The notes beneath the pieces are model-generated. The model was not told the DNA's origin and did no database searches. It worked only from the letters and a program-made list of their open reading frames with translations. Shown piece after piece: positions 53,182 to 61,286 of a stretch of DNA of 64,000 bases (position 1 is its first letter; each line of letters opens with the position of its first letter). The translations under genes and the position numbers were made by a program. The stretch is taken from contig NZ_FNYZ01000008.1 in the NCBI RefSeq assembly GCF_900109095.1, forward strand, positions 62,001 through 126,000, read 5' to 3'. Origin of the DNA: Sphingobium sp. AP50. GTDB lineage: Bacteria > Pseudomonadota > Alphaproteobacteria > Sphingomonadales > Sphingomonadaceae.

Positions 53182-55553
53182 TGGGGACTTTTGCTCGTCG
53201 TCAGGCGCTCGGCCTGCTTGCCTCGACCTCCTTCGCGGTCGTCACGCCTGCCTTCGCGAAGAAGGCGGACGGGCCGCTCTACAAGGATGCGTCCGCCCCC
53301 ACCGACCTGCGCGTGCGCGACCTGATCGGCCGCATGACGCTGGAGGAGAAGGTCGGCCAGATCATCGCGCTCTGGGCGACCAAGGCGGATATCATGGATG
53401 ACCTGACCTTCTCGCCCGCAAAGGCGAGCAAGGCCTATCCCCAGAGCTTCGGCCAGATCACGCGGCCTTCGGATCGGCGCGGCGCGCCCAATGGTTCGAC
53501 ACAGGCGGGTGGCGTTGGCGCGCGCTGGCGCACCCCGGCGGACACGGTCGCCTTCATCACCGCCGTCCAGAAATGGGCGATCAATGAAACCCGCCTCGGC
53601 ATCCCCGTGCTGTTCCATGAAGAATCACTCCATGGTTATATGGCGACCGACGCCACCATGTTCCCGATGGCGATCGGCATGGCCGGTGCCTTCGACCGCG
53701 ACCTGATGCGCGAAGTCCAGTCGGTCATCGCGCGCGAAGTGCGCGCGCGCGGCGTCCATCTGGCGCTCTCGCCGGTAGTGGATATCGCCCGCGACCCACG
53801 CTGGGGCCGGATCGAGGAAACCTTTGGCGAAGACCCCTATCTCTGCGGCGAAATGGGCGTCGCGGCGGTGTTGGGCCTGCAAGGGGAAAGCAAGCAACTC
53901 GGCCCGGACAAGGTCATGGCCACGCTCAAGCATATGACCGGCCACGGTCAGCCCCAGAGCGGCGAGAATATTGCGCCCGCGCCGATCAGCCAGCGGGAGT
54001 TGCGCGAGAATTTCTTCCCGCCTTTCCGGCAGGTGGTGAAGCGCACCGGCATTGCTGCCGTCATGCCGTCCTACAATGAAATCGACGGTGTACCGTCGCA
54101 CCAGAATAAGTGGCTGCTCGGCGACATATTGCGCGGCGAATGGCATTTCGACGGTGCGGTGGTCAGCGACTATGGCGCGGTCCACGAACTCGACACCATC
54201 CACCATGTTCAGCCCGATCCGGAGGCATCGGCCCGCGCCGCCCTCCGCGCCGGCGTCGATTGCGAGTTGCCCGATGGCCAGACCTATCGGACGCTCGTGG
54301 AACAGGTCCGCGCGGGCAAGGTGCCCCTCGAAGCGGTCGACATCGCCTGCACGCGCATGTTGACGCTCAAGTTCCGCGCGGGCCTGTTCGAAAATCCCTG
54401 GCCGCGCCGCGACTATGACGCGCTGACCGGCAATGCTGAGGCGCGCGCGCTGGCATTGAAGGCCGCGCACAAATCGATCGCGCTGCTCAAGAATGACGGC
54501 ACGCTGCCGCTCGCCGCCGGTGCGCACAAGCGGGTCGCGGTGATCGGCCCCAATGCCGCCATCGCGCGGCTGGGCGGCTATTCCTCGATCCCGCGTCAGG
54601 ATGTGTCGCTGCTGGAAGGGGTGCAGGCCAAGCTCAAGGGCAAGGCGGAGGTCGTCCATGCCCAGGGTGTGTTCATCACCCAGAGCGAGGATCGTTCGGT
54701 CGATGAGGTCTATCTGGCCGATCCGGTCAAGAACCGCGCGCTGATCGCCGAAGCGGTCGAGGTGGCGAAGGGCGCGGATATCATCCTGCTCGCCATCGGC
54801 GACACCGAACAGACGAGCCGCGAAGGCTTCGCCAAGAACCATCTGGGCGACCGCACCAGCCTCGACCTGGTGGGCGAGCAGAATGAATTGTTCGCGGCCA
54901 TGAAGGCGACCGGCAAGCCCATTGTGGTCTGCGCCATCAACGGCCGCCCGCCCAGCTATCCTGCCGTGGTGGAAGGCAGCAATGCGCTGCTCGAATGCTG
55001 GTATCCGGGGCAGGAGGGCGGCACCGCCATGGCCGATATCCTGTTCGGCGACGTCAATCCGGGTGCGAAGCTGCCCGTCACGGTCGCGCGCGACGCGGGG
55101 CAGATTCCGATCTTCTACAATCGCAAGCCCAGCGCCCGGCGCGGCTATGTGTTCGAGGATATCTCGCCGCTCTTCCCGTTCGGCTATGGCCTTAGCTACA
55201 CCAAGTTCGAAATTGGAAAACCACGACTTTCTTCGCCGCGCATCGGCACGGGCGGCAGCGTGACCGTCGAAGTCGATGTGCGCAATGTCGGCCAGCGGGC
55301 AGGGGATGAGGTCGTCCAGATCTATGTCCATGACCAGGTCGCCAGCGTCACCCGCCCGATCAAGGAATTGAAGGGCTTCGAACGCATCACGCTCGCGCCC
55401 GGCGAAACGAAGACGGTGCGCATCCCGCTTGGTCCCGACGCCTTCACCCTGTGGAATCTCGACATGGAAGAAGTGGTCGAACCCGGCCTGTTCGACATCA
55501 TGGTCGGACCCGACAGCCAGAACATCCAGACCGTCACGCTCGAAATCATCTGA
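53181..55553 (+). CDS. Glycoside hydrolase family 3 (beta-xylosidase/beta-glucosidase), twin-arginine-like signal
   Basis: This 790-aa protein starts at the ATG at 53181, which overlaps the preceding stop (TAATG). It is paralogous to the previous gene along the whole length: [32 protein letters not shown], nucleophile D330 in [10 protein letters not shown], and the FnIII-like end [20 protein letters not shown]. It differs in its N-terminus, where [10 protein letters not shown] (Arg 6-7) looks like a Tat signal, and in an inserted [18 protein letters not shown] loop near residue 110. The pair probably divides substrates, for example xylobiose against branched or aldouronic fragments. Confidence 0.92.
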   Translation: MGTFARRQALGLLASTSFAVVTPAFAKKADGPLYKDASAPTDLRVRDLIGRMTLEEKVGQIIALWATKADIMDDLTFSPAKASKAYPQSFGQITRPSDRRGAPNGSTQAGGVGARWRTPADTVAFITAVQKWAINETRLGIPVLFHEESLHGYMATDATMFPMAIGMAGAFDRDLMREVQSVIAREVRARGVHLALSPVVDIARDPRWGRIEETFGEDPYLCGEMGVAAVLGLQGESKQLGPDKVMATLKHMTGHGQPQSGENIAPAPISQRELRENFFPPFRQVVKRTGIAAVMPSYNEIDGVPSHQNKWLLGDILRGEWHFDGAVVSDYGAVHELDTIHHVQPDPEASARAALRAGVDCELPDGQTYRTLVEQVRAGKVPLEAVDIACTRMLTLKFRAGLFENPWPRRDYDALTGNAEARALALKAAHKSIALLKNDGTLPLAAGAHKRVAVIGPNAAIARLGGYSSIPRQDVSLLEGVQAKLKGKAEVVHAQGVFITQSEDRSVDEVYLADPVKNRALIAEAVEVAKGADIILLAIGDTEQTSREGFAKNHLGDRTSLDLVGEQNELFAAMKATGKPIVVCAINGRPPSYPAVVEGSNALLECWYPGQEGGTAMADILFGDVNPGAKLPVTVARDAGQIPIFYNRKPSARRGYVFEDISPLFPFGYGLSYTKFEIGKPRLSSPRIGTGGSVTVEVDVRNVGQRAGDEVVQIYVHDQVASVTRPIKELKGFERITLAPGETKTVRIPLGPDAFTLWNLDMEEVVEPGLFDIMVGPDSQNIQTVTLEII

Positions 55554-55567
55554 ACAGGACCGCTCAA

Positions 55568-56779
55568 ATGCCCAAGATTATTGATGCCAAGGTCATCGTC
55601 ACCTGCCCCGGCCGCAACTTCGTCACTTTGAAGATCATTACCGAAGACGGTGTTTATGGTCTGGGCGATGCCACGCTCAACGGCCGCGAACTGTCGGTCG
55701 CCAGCTATTTGCAGGACCATGTCATCCCCTGCCTGATCGGCCGTGACGCGCACCGGATCGAGGATATCTGGCAATATCTCTACAAGGGCGCCTATTGGCG
55801 TCGCGGTCCGGTGACGATGAGCGCCATCGCCGCCGTCGACACCGCGCTGTGGGATATCAAGGGCAAGCTGGCGGGCCTGCCGGTCTATCAGTTGCTGGGC
55901 GGCGCCAGCCGCGAAAGCGTTATGGTCTATGGCCATGCCAACGGCACCACGATCGAGGACACGGTCAAGACCGCGCTGGAATATCAGGCGCAGGGCTACA
56001 AGGCGATCCGCATCCAGTGCGGCGTGCCGGGCATGGCCAGCACCTATGGCGTGTCGAAGGACAAATATTTCTACGAACCCGCCGACGCGGACCTGCCGAC
56101 GGAAAATGTGTGGAATACCAGCAAGTATCTCCGCATCGTTCCCGAACTGTTCAAAGCCGCGCGCGAAGCGCTGGGCTGGGACGTGCATCTGCTCCACGAC
56201 ATCCATCACCGCCTGACGCCGATCGAGGCGGGCCGTCTGGGCAAGGATCTGGAGCAATATCGTCCCTTCTGGCTGGAAGATGCGACCCCGGCGGAAAATC
56301 AGGAAGCGTTCAAGCTGATCCGTCAGCACACCACGACGCCGCTGGCCGTGGGCGAGATTTTCAACTCGATCCACGATTGCCGCGAGCTGATCGAAAATCA
56401 GCTGATCGATTATATCCGCGCCACCGTGGTTCATGCCGGCGGCATCAGCCATCTGCGCAAGATCGCCAATCTGGCCGACCTCTATCAGGTTCGTACCGGC
56501 TGCCACGGCGCGACCGACCTGTCGCCGGTCTGCATGGCCGCCGCGCTGCATTTCGACCTCAGCGTCCCGAATTTCGGCGTGCAGGAATATATGCGCCATA
56601 CGCCCGAAACCGACGCGGTCTTCCCCCACGCCTACACCTTCGCGGACGGGGCCATGCATCCGGGCGAAGCGCCGGGTCTGGGCGTTGATATAGATGAGGA
56701 ACTGGCGGCAAAGTACGAATATAATCGCGCCTTCCTGCCGGTAAACCGGCTGGAAGACGGCACCATGTTCAACTGGTGA
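55568..56779 (+). CDS. manD: D-mannonate dehydratase, ManD type (enolase superfamily)
   Basis: This 403-aa enolase-superfamily enzyme dehydrates D-mannonate to 2-keto-3-deoxy-D-gluconate. Residues equivalent to those of the Novosphingobium aromaticivorans enzyme are in place with an offset of one: Y160 (in [11 protein letters not shown]), D211 and H213 ([11 protein letters not shown]), E237 (FWLEDATP) and E263 (AVGEIFNS). [20 protein letters not shown] is also typical. The highly active members of this family carry this residue set. It follows the GH3 pair by 14 nt and stands in for the unrelated UxuA, which is absent here. Confidence 0.95.
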   Translation: MPKIIDAKVIVTCPGRNFVTLKIITEDGVYGLGDATLNGRELSVASYLQDHVIPCLIGRDAHRIEDIWQYLYKGAYWRRGPVTMSAIAAVDTALWDIKGKLAGLPVYQLLGGASRESVMVYGHANGTTIEDTVKTALEYQAQGYKAIRIQCGVPGMASTYGVSKDKYFYEPADADLPTENVWNTSKYLRIVPELFKAAREALGWDVHLLHDIHHRLTPIEAGRLGKDLEQYRPFWLEDATPAENQEAFKLIRQHTTTPLAVGEIFNSIHDCRELIENQLIDYIRATVVHAGGISHLRKIANLADLYQVRTGCHGATDLSPVCMAAALHFDLSVPNFGVQEYMRHTPETDAVFPHAYTFADGAMHPGEAPGLGVDIDEELAAKYEYNRAFLPVNRLEDGTMFNW

Positions 56780-56800
56780 TGGCTATGCTGGACCTACTGT

Positions 56801-56950
56801 CCCTCTCCCAATGGGTCGAACGGAGGCACGTGGCTCCGTTCGAGGAAGGAGCCGCGAAGCGGCGGGAGGGTGAGGGCGATCTGCACCCCTTCCTCACCCT
56901 TCCCACGGCCCGCGCCCGCAGGCCCCTTCCCTCTCCTGAAAGGAGAGGGA
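56801..56950. repeat. Composite REP-like repeat with SD-covering hairpin before the hexuronate transporter
   Basis: The same plan as the repeat at 38168-38303 is visible: CCCTCTCCC at the left end, a GAGGGTGAGG (from about 56866) to CCTCACCCTT (to about 56901) pairing in the middle, and a terminal perfect hairpin. In that hairpin 56928-56937 (TCCCTCTCCT) pairs with 56941-56950 (AGGAGAGGGA) around GAA. The right arm contains the only good ribosome binding site (GGAGAGG, 56942-56948) for the ATG at 56952. Confidence 0.75.
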
Positions 56951-56951
56951 T

Positions 56952-58265
56952 ATGAGTGCCATCTCAAAACTCTCCGTGCCCAAACTCTCCGGCCCACCCA
57001 AACCCTCCGGCAAAGTCCGCTGGATCGTCTGCGGCCTGCTGTTTGCGGCGGTGGTGCTCAGCTATATCGACCGGCTCGTCCTGCCGACGCTCAAGCCCGA
57101 TCTTCAGGCCCGTTATGGCTGGAGCGAGAGCGGCTATGCCAGCCTCGCCATCTGGTTTCAGGCGGGCTACGGCATCGCTTATGTGGCCTTCGGGCGTCTG
57201 ATCGACCGGATCGGCGCGCGGGCGGGCTATGCGCTCGCGGTGACGCTGTGGACGATCGGCCATGTCGCGCACATCTTCTTCACCTCGACGGCGGGGATGC
57301 TGCTGGCGCGCATTCCGCTTGCGATCGGGGAGGCGGGGACATTCCCCGCCGCCATCGCCGCGACCAATGAATGGTTCCCCAAGAAGGAGCGGGCGCTCGC
57401 CATCGGCATCTTCAATGCCGGGTCCAATGTCGGCGCGATCCTGACGCCGCTGGTGGTGCCGATCATCGCGGTGACGCTGGGCTGGCGCTGGGCCTTCATC
57501 CTGACCGGGCTGCTGACCGTCTTCTGGCTCGCGGCCTGGCTGACCTTCTACCGCCGCCCGCGCGAGAAGAAGGGGCTGTCCCGCGAAGAACTGGCCTGGA
57601 TCGAAACCGATCCGGTGGAGCAGCATCGCCCGGTCAAATGGCTCACCCTGTTCGGCTATCGCCAGACATGGGCCTATATGGCGGGCCGCTTCATGATCGA
57701 TCCGGTCTGGTGGACCTTCCTCTTCTGGCTGCCGGATTTCTTCAACAAGCAATATGGCGTGAAGATGCTGGACTTCGGTCCGCCGCTGATCGCCGTCTAT
57801 CTGATGGCCGATGTCGGATCGGTGGCAGGCGGCTGGGCCTCCTCGCGCTTCATGGGCCGGGGTTGGAGCGTCAATCGCGCGCGCAAGACGGCAATGTTCC
57901 TTGCCGCATTGTGCGCCGTGCCGATCGCCTTTGCTACCCATGCGCCCAATATGTGGGTTGCCGTCGGCCTGATCGGGCTGGCCTGCGCCGGGCATCAGGG
58001 CTTTTCCGCCAATCTCTACGCCCTGCCGGGGGACGTCTTCCCGCGCCATATGGCCGGGTCGGTGGTCGGGCTGGGCGGTCTGGCCGGTGCGATCGGCGGG
58101 ATGCTGATGGCGAAATTCGCCGGGGTCATTCTGGAAACCGTCGGCAGCTATGGCCCGATCTTTGCCGTCGCATCCTGCGCCTATCTGGTCGCTCTTTGCA
58201 CTATTCATATTATCATAACACGTTATCAGGTCGTTGACACCGGTATCAGTGGAGTCGAATCTTGA
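56952..58265 (+). CDS. exuT: MFS transporter, hexuronate (ExuT/ACS) type
   Basis: This 437-aa, twelve-helix transporter is of the anion:cation symporter family. A Pro/Lys-rich start is followed by helix 1, ending LSYIDRLVLPTLKPDLQ, and the motif GRLIDRIGARAGYALAV. Helix 4-5 carries LARIPLAIGEAGTFPAAIAA and NEWFPKKERALAIGIFNAGS (the family fingerprint), with YRRPREKKGLSREELAWIE in the middle loop. By position between ManD and UxaC it imports glucuronate or aldouronic acid. Translation start is within 2 nt of a strong hairpin. Its stop overlaps the uxaC start by 4 bp. Confidence 0.9.
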   Translation: MSAISKLSVPKLSGPPKPSGKVRWIVCGLLFAAVVLSYIDRLVLPTLKPDLQARYGWSESGYASLAIWFQAGYGIAYVAFGRLIDRIGARAGYALAVTLWTIGHVAHIFFTSTAGMLLARIPLAIGEAGTFPAAIAATNEWFPKKERALAIGIFNAGSNVGAILTPLVVPIIAVTLGWRWAFILTGLLTVFWLAAWLTFYRRPREKKGLSREELAWIETDPVEQHRPVKWLTLFGYRQTWAYMAGRFMIDPVWWTFLFWLPDFFNKQYGVKMLDFGPPLIAVYLMADVGSVAGGWASSRFMGRGWSVNRARKTAMFLAALCAVPIAFATHAPNMWVAVGLIGLACAGHQGFSANLYALPGDVFPRHMAGSVVGLGGLAGAIGGMLMAKFAGVILETVGSYGPIFAVASCAYLVALCTIHIIITRYQVVDTGISGVES

Positions 58266-59677
58266 CGAAACCCTTGCATCTCCATCCCGATCGCCTTTTC
58301 CCGGCCGAGCCGACGACCCGCAGCATCGCCCGCGCCCTGCATGCGTCGGTGAAGTATCTGCCGATCATCAGCCCGCACGGCCATACCGACCCGCGCTGGT
58401 TCGCCTATGACGAGCCGTTCGCCAATCCGACCGACCTGCTGATCGTTCCCGACCATTATGTCTTCCGCATGCTCTACAGCCAGGGCGTGAAGCTGGAGGA
58501 TTTGGGCATCCCGACCAAGGACGGTAGTCCGACCGCCAGCGATCCGCGCGCGATCTGGCGTCTGCTCGCCGAACGCTATCATCTGTTCCGTGGCACCCCT
58601 TCGCGCATGTGGCTGGACTGGGTGTTCTCCGACGTGTTCGGGCTGGAGGTTCAGCTGGAAGCGGCGACCGCCGATCTCTATTATGACACGATCGACGCCG
58701 CGCTGAAGACCCCGGCCTTCCGCCCGCGCGCGCTGTTCGAACAGTTCAACATCGAAGTGATCGCCACGACCGAAGGGCCGCTCGATCCGCTCGACCATCA
58801 TCGCGCGATCCGGGAGTCCGGCTGGAGCGGCCGCGTCGTCACCGCCTATCGCCCCGATCCGGTGATCGACCCGGAACATGACGGTTTCCACCGCAATATC
58901 GAGAAGTTCGGCGCCGTCAGCGGCGAAGATGTGTCGACCTGGGCCGGCTATCTGCGCGCGCACCAGAATCGTCGCGCATGGTTCCGGGAAGCGGGCGCCA
59001 CCTCGACCGACCATGGCCATCCCAGCGCCGCCACCGCCAACCTGTCCCGCGCAGAAGCCGAAGCGCTCTATGCCAGGGTGCTGGCCGGTCCGGTCACGCC
59101 GGCGGAAGCGGAACTGTTCCGTGGCCAGATGCTGACCGAAATGGCGCGCATGAGCATCGACGATGGCATGGTGCTGCAAATCCATCCGGGCGTGTGGCGC
59201 AACCATAATGCCGGCGTCATGGCCCGCTTCGGCCGCGACAAGGGCGCCGATATTCCGATGGCGACCAGCTATGTCGATGCGTTGAAGCCTTTGCTCGACG
59301 CCTTTGGCACCGATCCGCGCCTGTCGGTGATCCTCTTCACCCTGGACGAAACCAGCTATTCGCGTGAACTCGCGCCGCTGGCCGGCCATTATCCGGTGCT
59401 GCGCCTTGGTCCGCCCTGGTGGTTCAACGACAGTCCCGAAGGCATGCGCCGCTTCCGCGAGCAGGTGACGGAGACGGCCGGTTTCTACAATACGGTCGGT
59501 TTCAACGACGACACCCGTGCCTTCCTGTCGATCCCCGCGCGCCATGACGTCGCCCGGCGGATGGATTGCGGCTGGCTGGCGCAGTTGGTGGTCGAACATC
59601 GCATCGAAGAGGATGAGGCGTTCGAACTGGCCCGCGCGCTGGCCTATGACCTCGCCAAGCAGGCCTATAAGCTGTGA
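58262..59677 (+). CDS. uxaC: Glucuronate isomerase
   Basis: This 471-aa amidohydrolase-fold isomerase has a TTG start overlapping the transporter stop. It converts D-glucuronate to D-fructuronate (and galacturonate to tagaturonate). SPHGHTDPRWFAYDEPFANP near the N-terminus holds the metal-ligand pair H39/H41, followed by DHYVFRMLYSQG. Further marks are MWLDWVFSDVFG, TTEGPLDPLDHH and the C-terminal GWLAQLVVEHRIEEDEA. Length is standard for the family. It overlaps uxuB by 4 bp. Confidence 0.95.
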   Translation: MTKPLHLHPDRLFPAEPTTRSIARALHASVKYLPIISPHGHTDPRWFAYDEPFANPTDLLIVPDHYVFRMLYSQGVKLEDLGIPTKDGSPTASDPRAIWRLLAERYHLFRGTPSRMWLDWVFSDVFGLEVQLEAATADLYYDTIDAALKTPAFRPRALFEQFNIEVIATTEGPLDPLDHHRAIRESGWSGRVVTAYRPDPVIDPEHDGFHRNIEKFGAVSGEDVSTWAGYLRAHQNRRAWFREAGATSTDHGHPSAATANLSRAEAEALYARVLAGPVTPAEAELFRGQMLTEMARMSIDDGMVLQIHPGVWRNHNAGVMARFGRDKGADIPMATSYVDALKPLLDAFGTDPRLSVILFTLDETSYSRELAPLAGHYPVLRLGPPWWFNDSPEGMRRFREQVTETAGFYNTVGFNDDTRAFLSIPARHDVARRMDCGWLAQLVVEHRIEEDEAFELARALAYDLAKQAYKL

Positions 59678-61140
59678 CCCGACTATCCTTGCAAACGCTG
59701 GCGGATTTGCCCGCAGATGTGATCCGTCCTGCCTATGACCGGTCGGCAATGACATGCGGCGTCGTCCATCTGGGCATTGGCGCCTTCCACCGCGCGCATC
59801 AGGCGGTGGTGTTTGACGATGCGCTGAATGCGGGCGACATGCGCTGGGGCATCATCGCGGCCTCGCTGCGATCGCCCTCGGTCCGCGACCAGATGGCGCC
59901 GCAGGATGGCCTTTACACCATGCTGGTGCGCGATGGCGCGGCCGAGCAGGCGCGGTTGATCGGCGCGGTGCAACAGGTGATCGTCGCACCGGAAGAGCCA
60001 CAGGCATTGCTCGCCGCACTGGCATCGCCCGACACGCATATCGTCACGCTGACCGTCACCGAGAAGGGCTATAAGCTCGATCCGGCGACCGGCGCGCTGA
60101 TCGAAAGCGATCCGCAACTCGCCGCCGATCTCGCTTCGCTGGAGAGTCCGCAGACTGCGCCGGGCTATCTCGTCGCCGCGCTGGCGCTGCGCAAAGCCGC
60201 GGGCCTGCAGCCCTTCACCGCGATCAGTTGCGACAATCTGCCGCATAACGGCACCCGCCTGCGTGCCGCCGTGATCGCGCTGGCCCATCGCCATGATCCG
60301 GCGCTGGCGGACTGGATCGCGGCGGAGGGGGCTTTCCCCGAAACCATGGTCGACCGCATCGTGCCCGCGACCACGGCCGATGACATCGAAGCGCTCACCC
60401 GGCGCATCGGCGTCGAGGATCAGGCCATGGTCAAGACCGAGCCTTTCATCCAGTGGGTGATTGAGGACAGTTTCTGCGGCCCGCGTCCGGATTTCGGCGC
60501 AGGCGTGCAGGTCACGGCCGCCGTTGCCCCATGGGAGGAGGCGAAGCTGCGCCTGCTTAACGGCGCGCATAGCGGCATCGCCTATCTGGGCGGCCTCGCT
60601 GGCATCGACCATGTCCATGAAGTGCTGGCCTTGCCCGAAGCCCGCCATTTCGTCGAAAGCCTGTGGGACGAGGCGGAAACGACCCTGTCGCCCCCGGCCG
60701 AGTTGGATGTCGCCGCCTATCGCCGCGACCTGATGGCGCGTTTCGACAATCCGACGCTGAAGCATCGCACGCGCCAGATAGCGATGGACGGATCGCAGAA
60801 GCTGCCCCAGCGTCTGCTCGCCACCATCGCCGCCCGGCTGGCGGCGGGGCAGGGGATCGATGCCCTTGCGCTGGCCGTCGCCACCTGGGTCCGCTGGCAG
60901 GCTGGGCTGGATGATTTGGGGCAGTCGCATCAGGTGGACGATCCGCTTGCCGCGCCGATCGCTGAGGCGCTGGCACAGGCGACTGATCCTGAATCCCGCG
61001 TCGCGGCGATTCTGGCGTTCGATGCCGTCGTGCCGCCCGAACTGGCGTGCAACCCGCTGTTGGCCGAAGCGTTGACGCGCTGGCTGACGATACTGGAGAC
61101 GCAGGGTGCAAGGGGCGCATTGGCGGCTTTCCGCCAATGA
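59674..61140 (+). CDS. uxuB: D-mannonate oxidoreductase (fructuronate reductase), mannitol dehydrogenase family
   Basis: This 488-aa polyol dehydrogenase starts at a GTG overlapping the uxaC stop (GTGA). The N-terminal Rossmann domain begins HLGIGAFHRAHQAVVFDDAL; LTVTEKGY, DNLPHNGTRLR and ETMVDRIVP follow. The C-terminal catalytic domain has KLRLLNGAHSGIAYLG with the active-site lysine and histidine. It reduces D-fructuronate to D-mannonate with NADH, feeding ManD. It is the last gene of the operon; the receptor gene follows after 146 nt with its own operator. Confidence 0.93.
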   Translation: MTRLSLQTLADLPADVIRPAYDRSAMTCGVVHLGIGAFHRAHQAVVFDDALNAGDMRWGIIAASLRSPSVRDQMAPQDGLYTMLVRDGAAEQARLIGAVQQVIVAPEEPQALLAALASPDTHIVTLTVTEKGYKLDPATGALIESDPQLAADLASLESPQTAPGYLVAALALRKAAGLQPFTAISCDNLPHNGTRLRAAVIALAHRHDPALADWIAAEGAFPETMVDRIVPATTADDIEALTRRIGVEDQAMVKTEPFIQWVIEDSFCGPRPDFGAGVQVTAAVAPWEEAKLRLLNGAHSGIAYLGGLAGIDHVHEVLALPEARHFVESLWDEAETTLSPPAELDVAAYRRDLMARFDNPTLKHRTRQIAMDGSQKLPQRLLATIAARLAAGQGIDALALAVATWVRWQAGLDDLGQSHQVDDPLAAPIAEALAQATDPESRVAAILAFDAVVPPELACNPLLAEALTRWLTILETQGARGALAAFRQ

Positions 61141-61152
61141 CAACGTAGACAC

Positions 61153-61166
61153 CTATATCGTTACCA
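61153..61166. promoter_or_regulatory. Possible second, weaker LacI-type half-site
   Basis: CTATATCGTTACCA matches the 14-bp operator at 10 positions, including the CG centre and TACCA half. It lies 55 nt upstream of the better site at 61222-61235. It could support looping or cooperative binding, or be chance. Confidence 0.3.
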
Positions 61167-61221
61167 TTTCCAATGCCGCCGCATCTTGACAATCAGGATG
61201 CGGCGTTTATTGAAGTCTTAG

Positions 61222-61235
61222 TGATAGCGCTACCA
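61222..61235. promoter_or_regulatory. LacI-type operator upstream of the TonB-dependent receptor
   Basis: TGATAGCGCTACCA is identical in all 14 bases to the site before xylX (44546-44559). It ends 51 nt before the receptor ATG. Confidence 0.7.
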
Positions 61236-61286
61236 GTTTGGCCCACCGGAGAGTCGGGGGCAGCGCTCAGGGAGAGGAACGGATCA

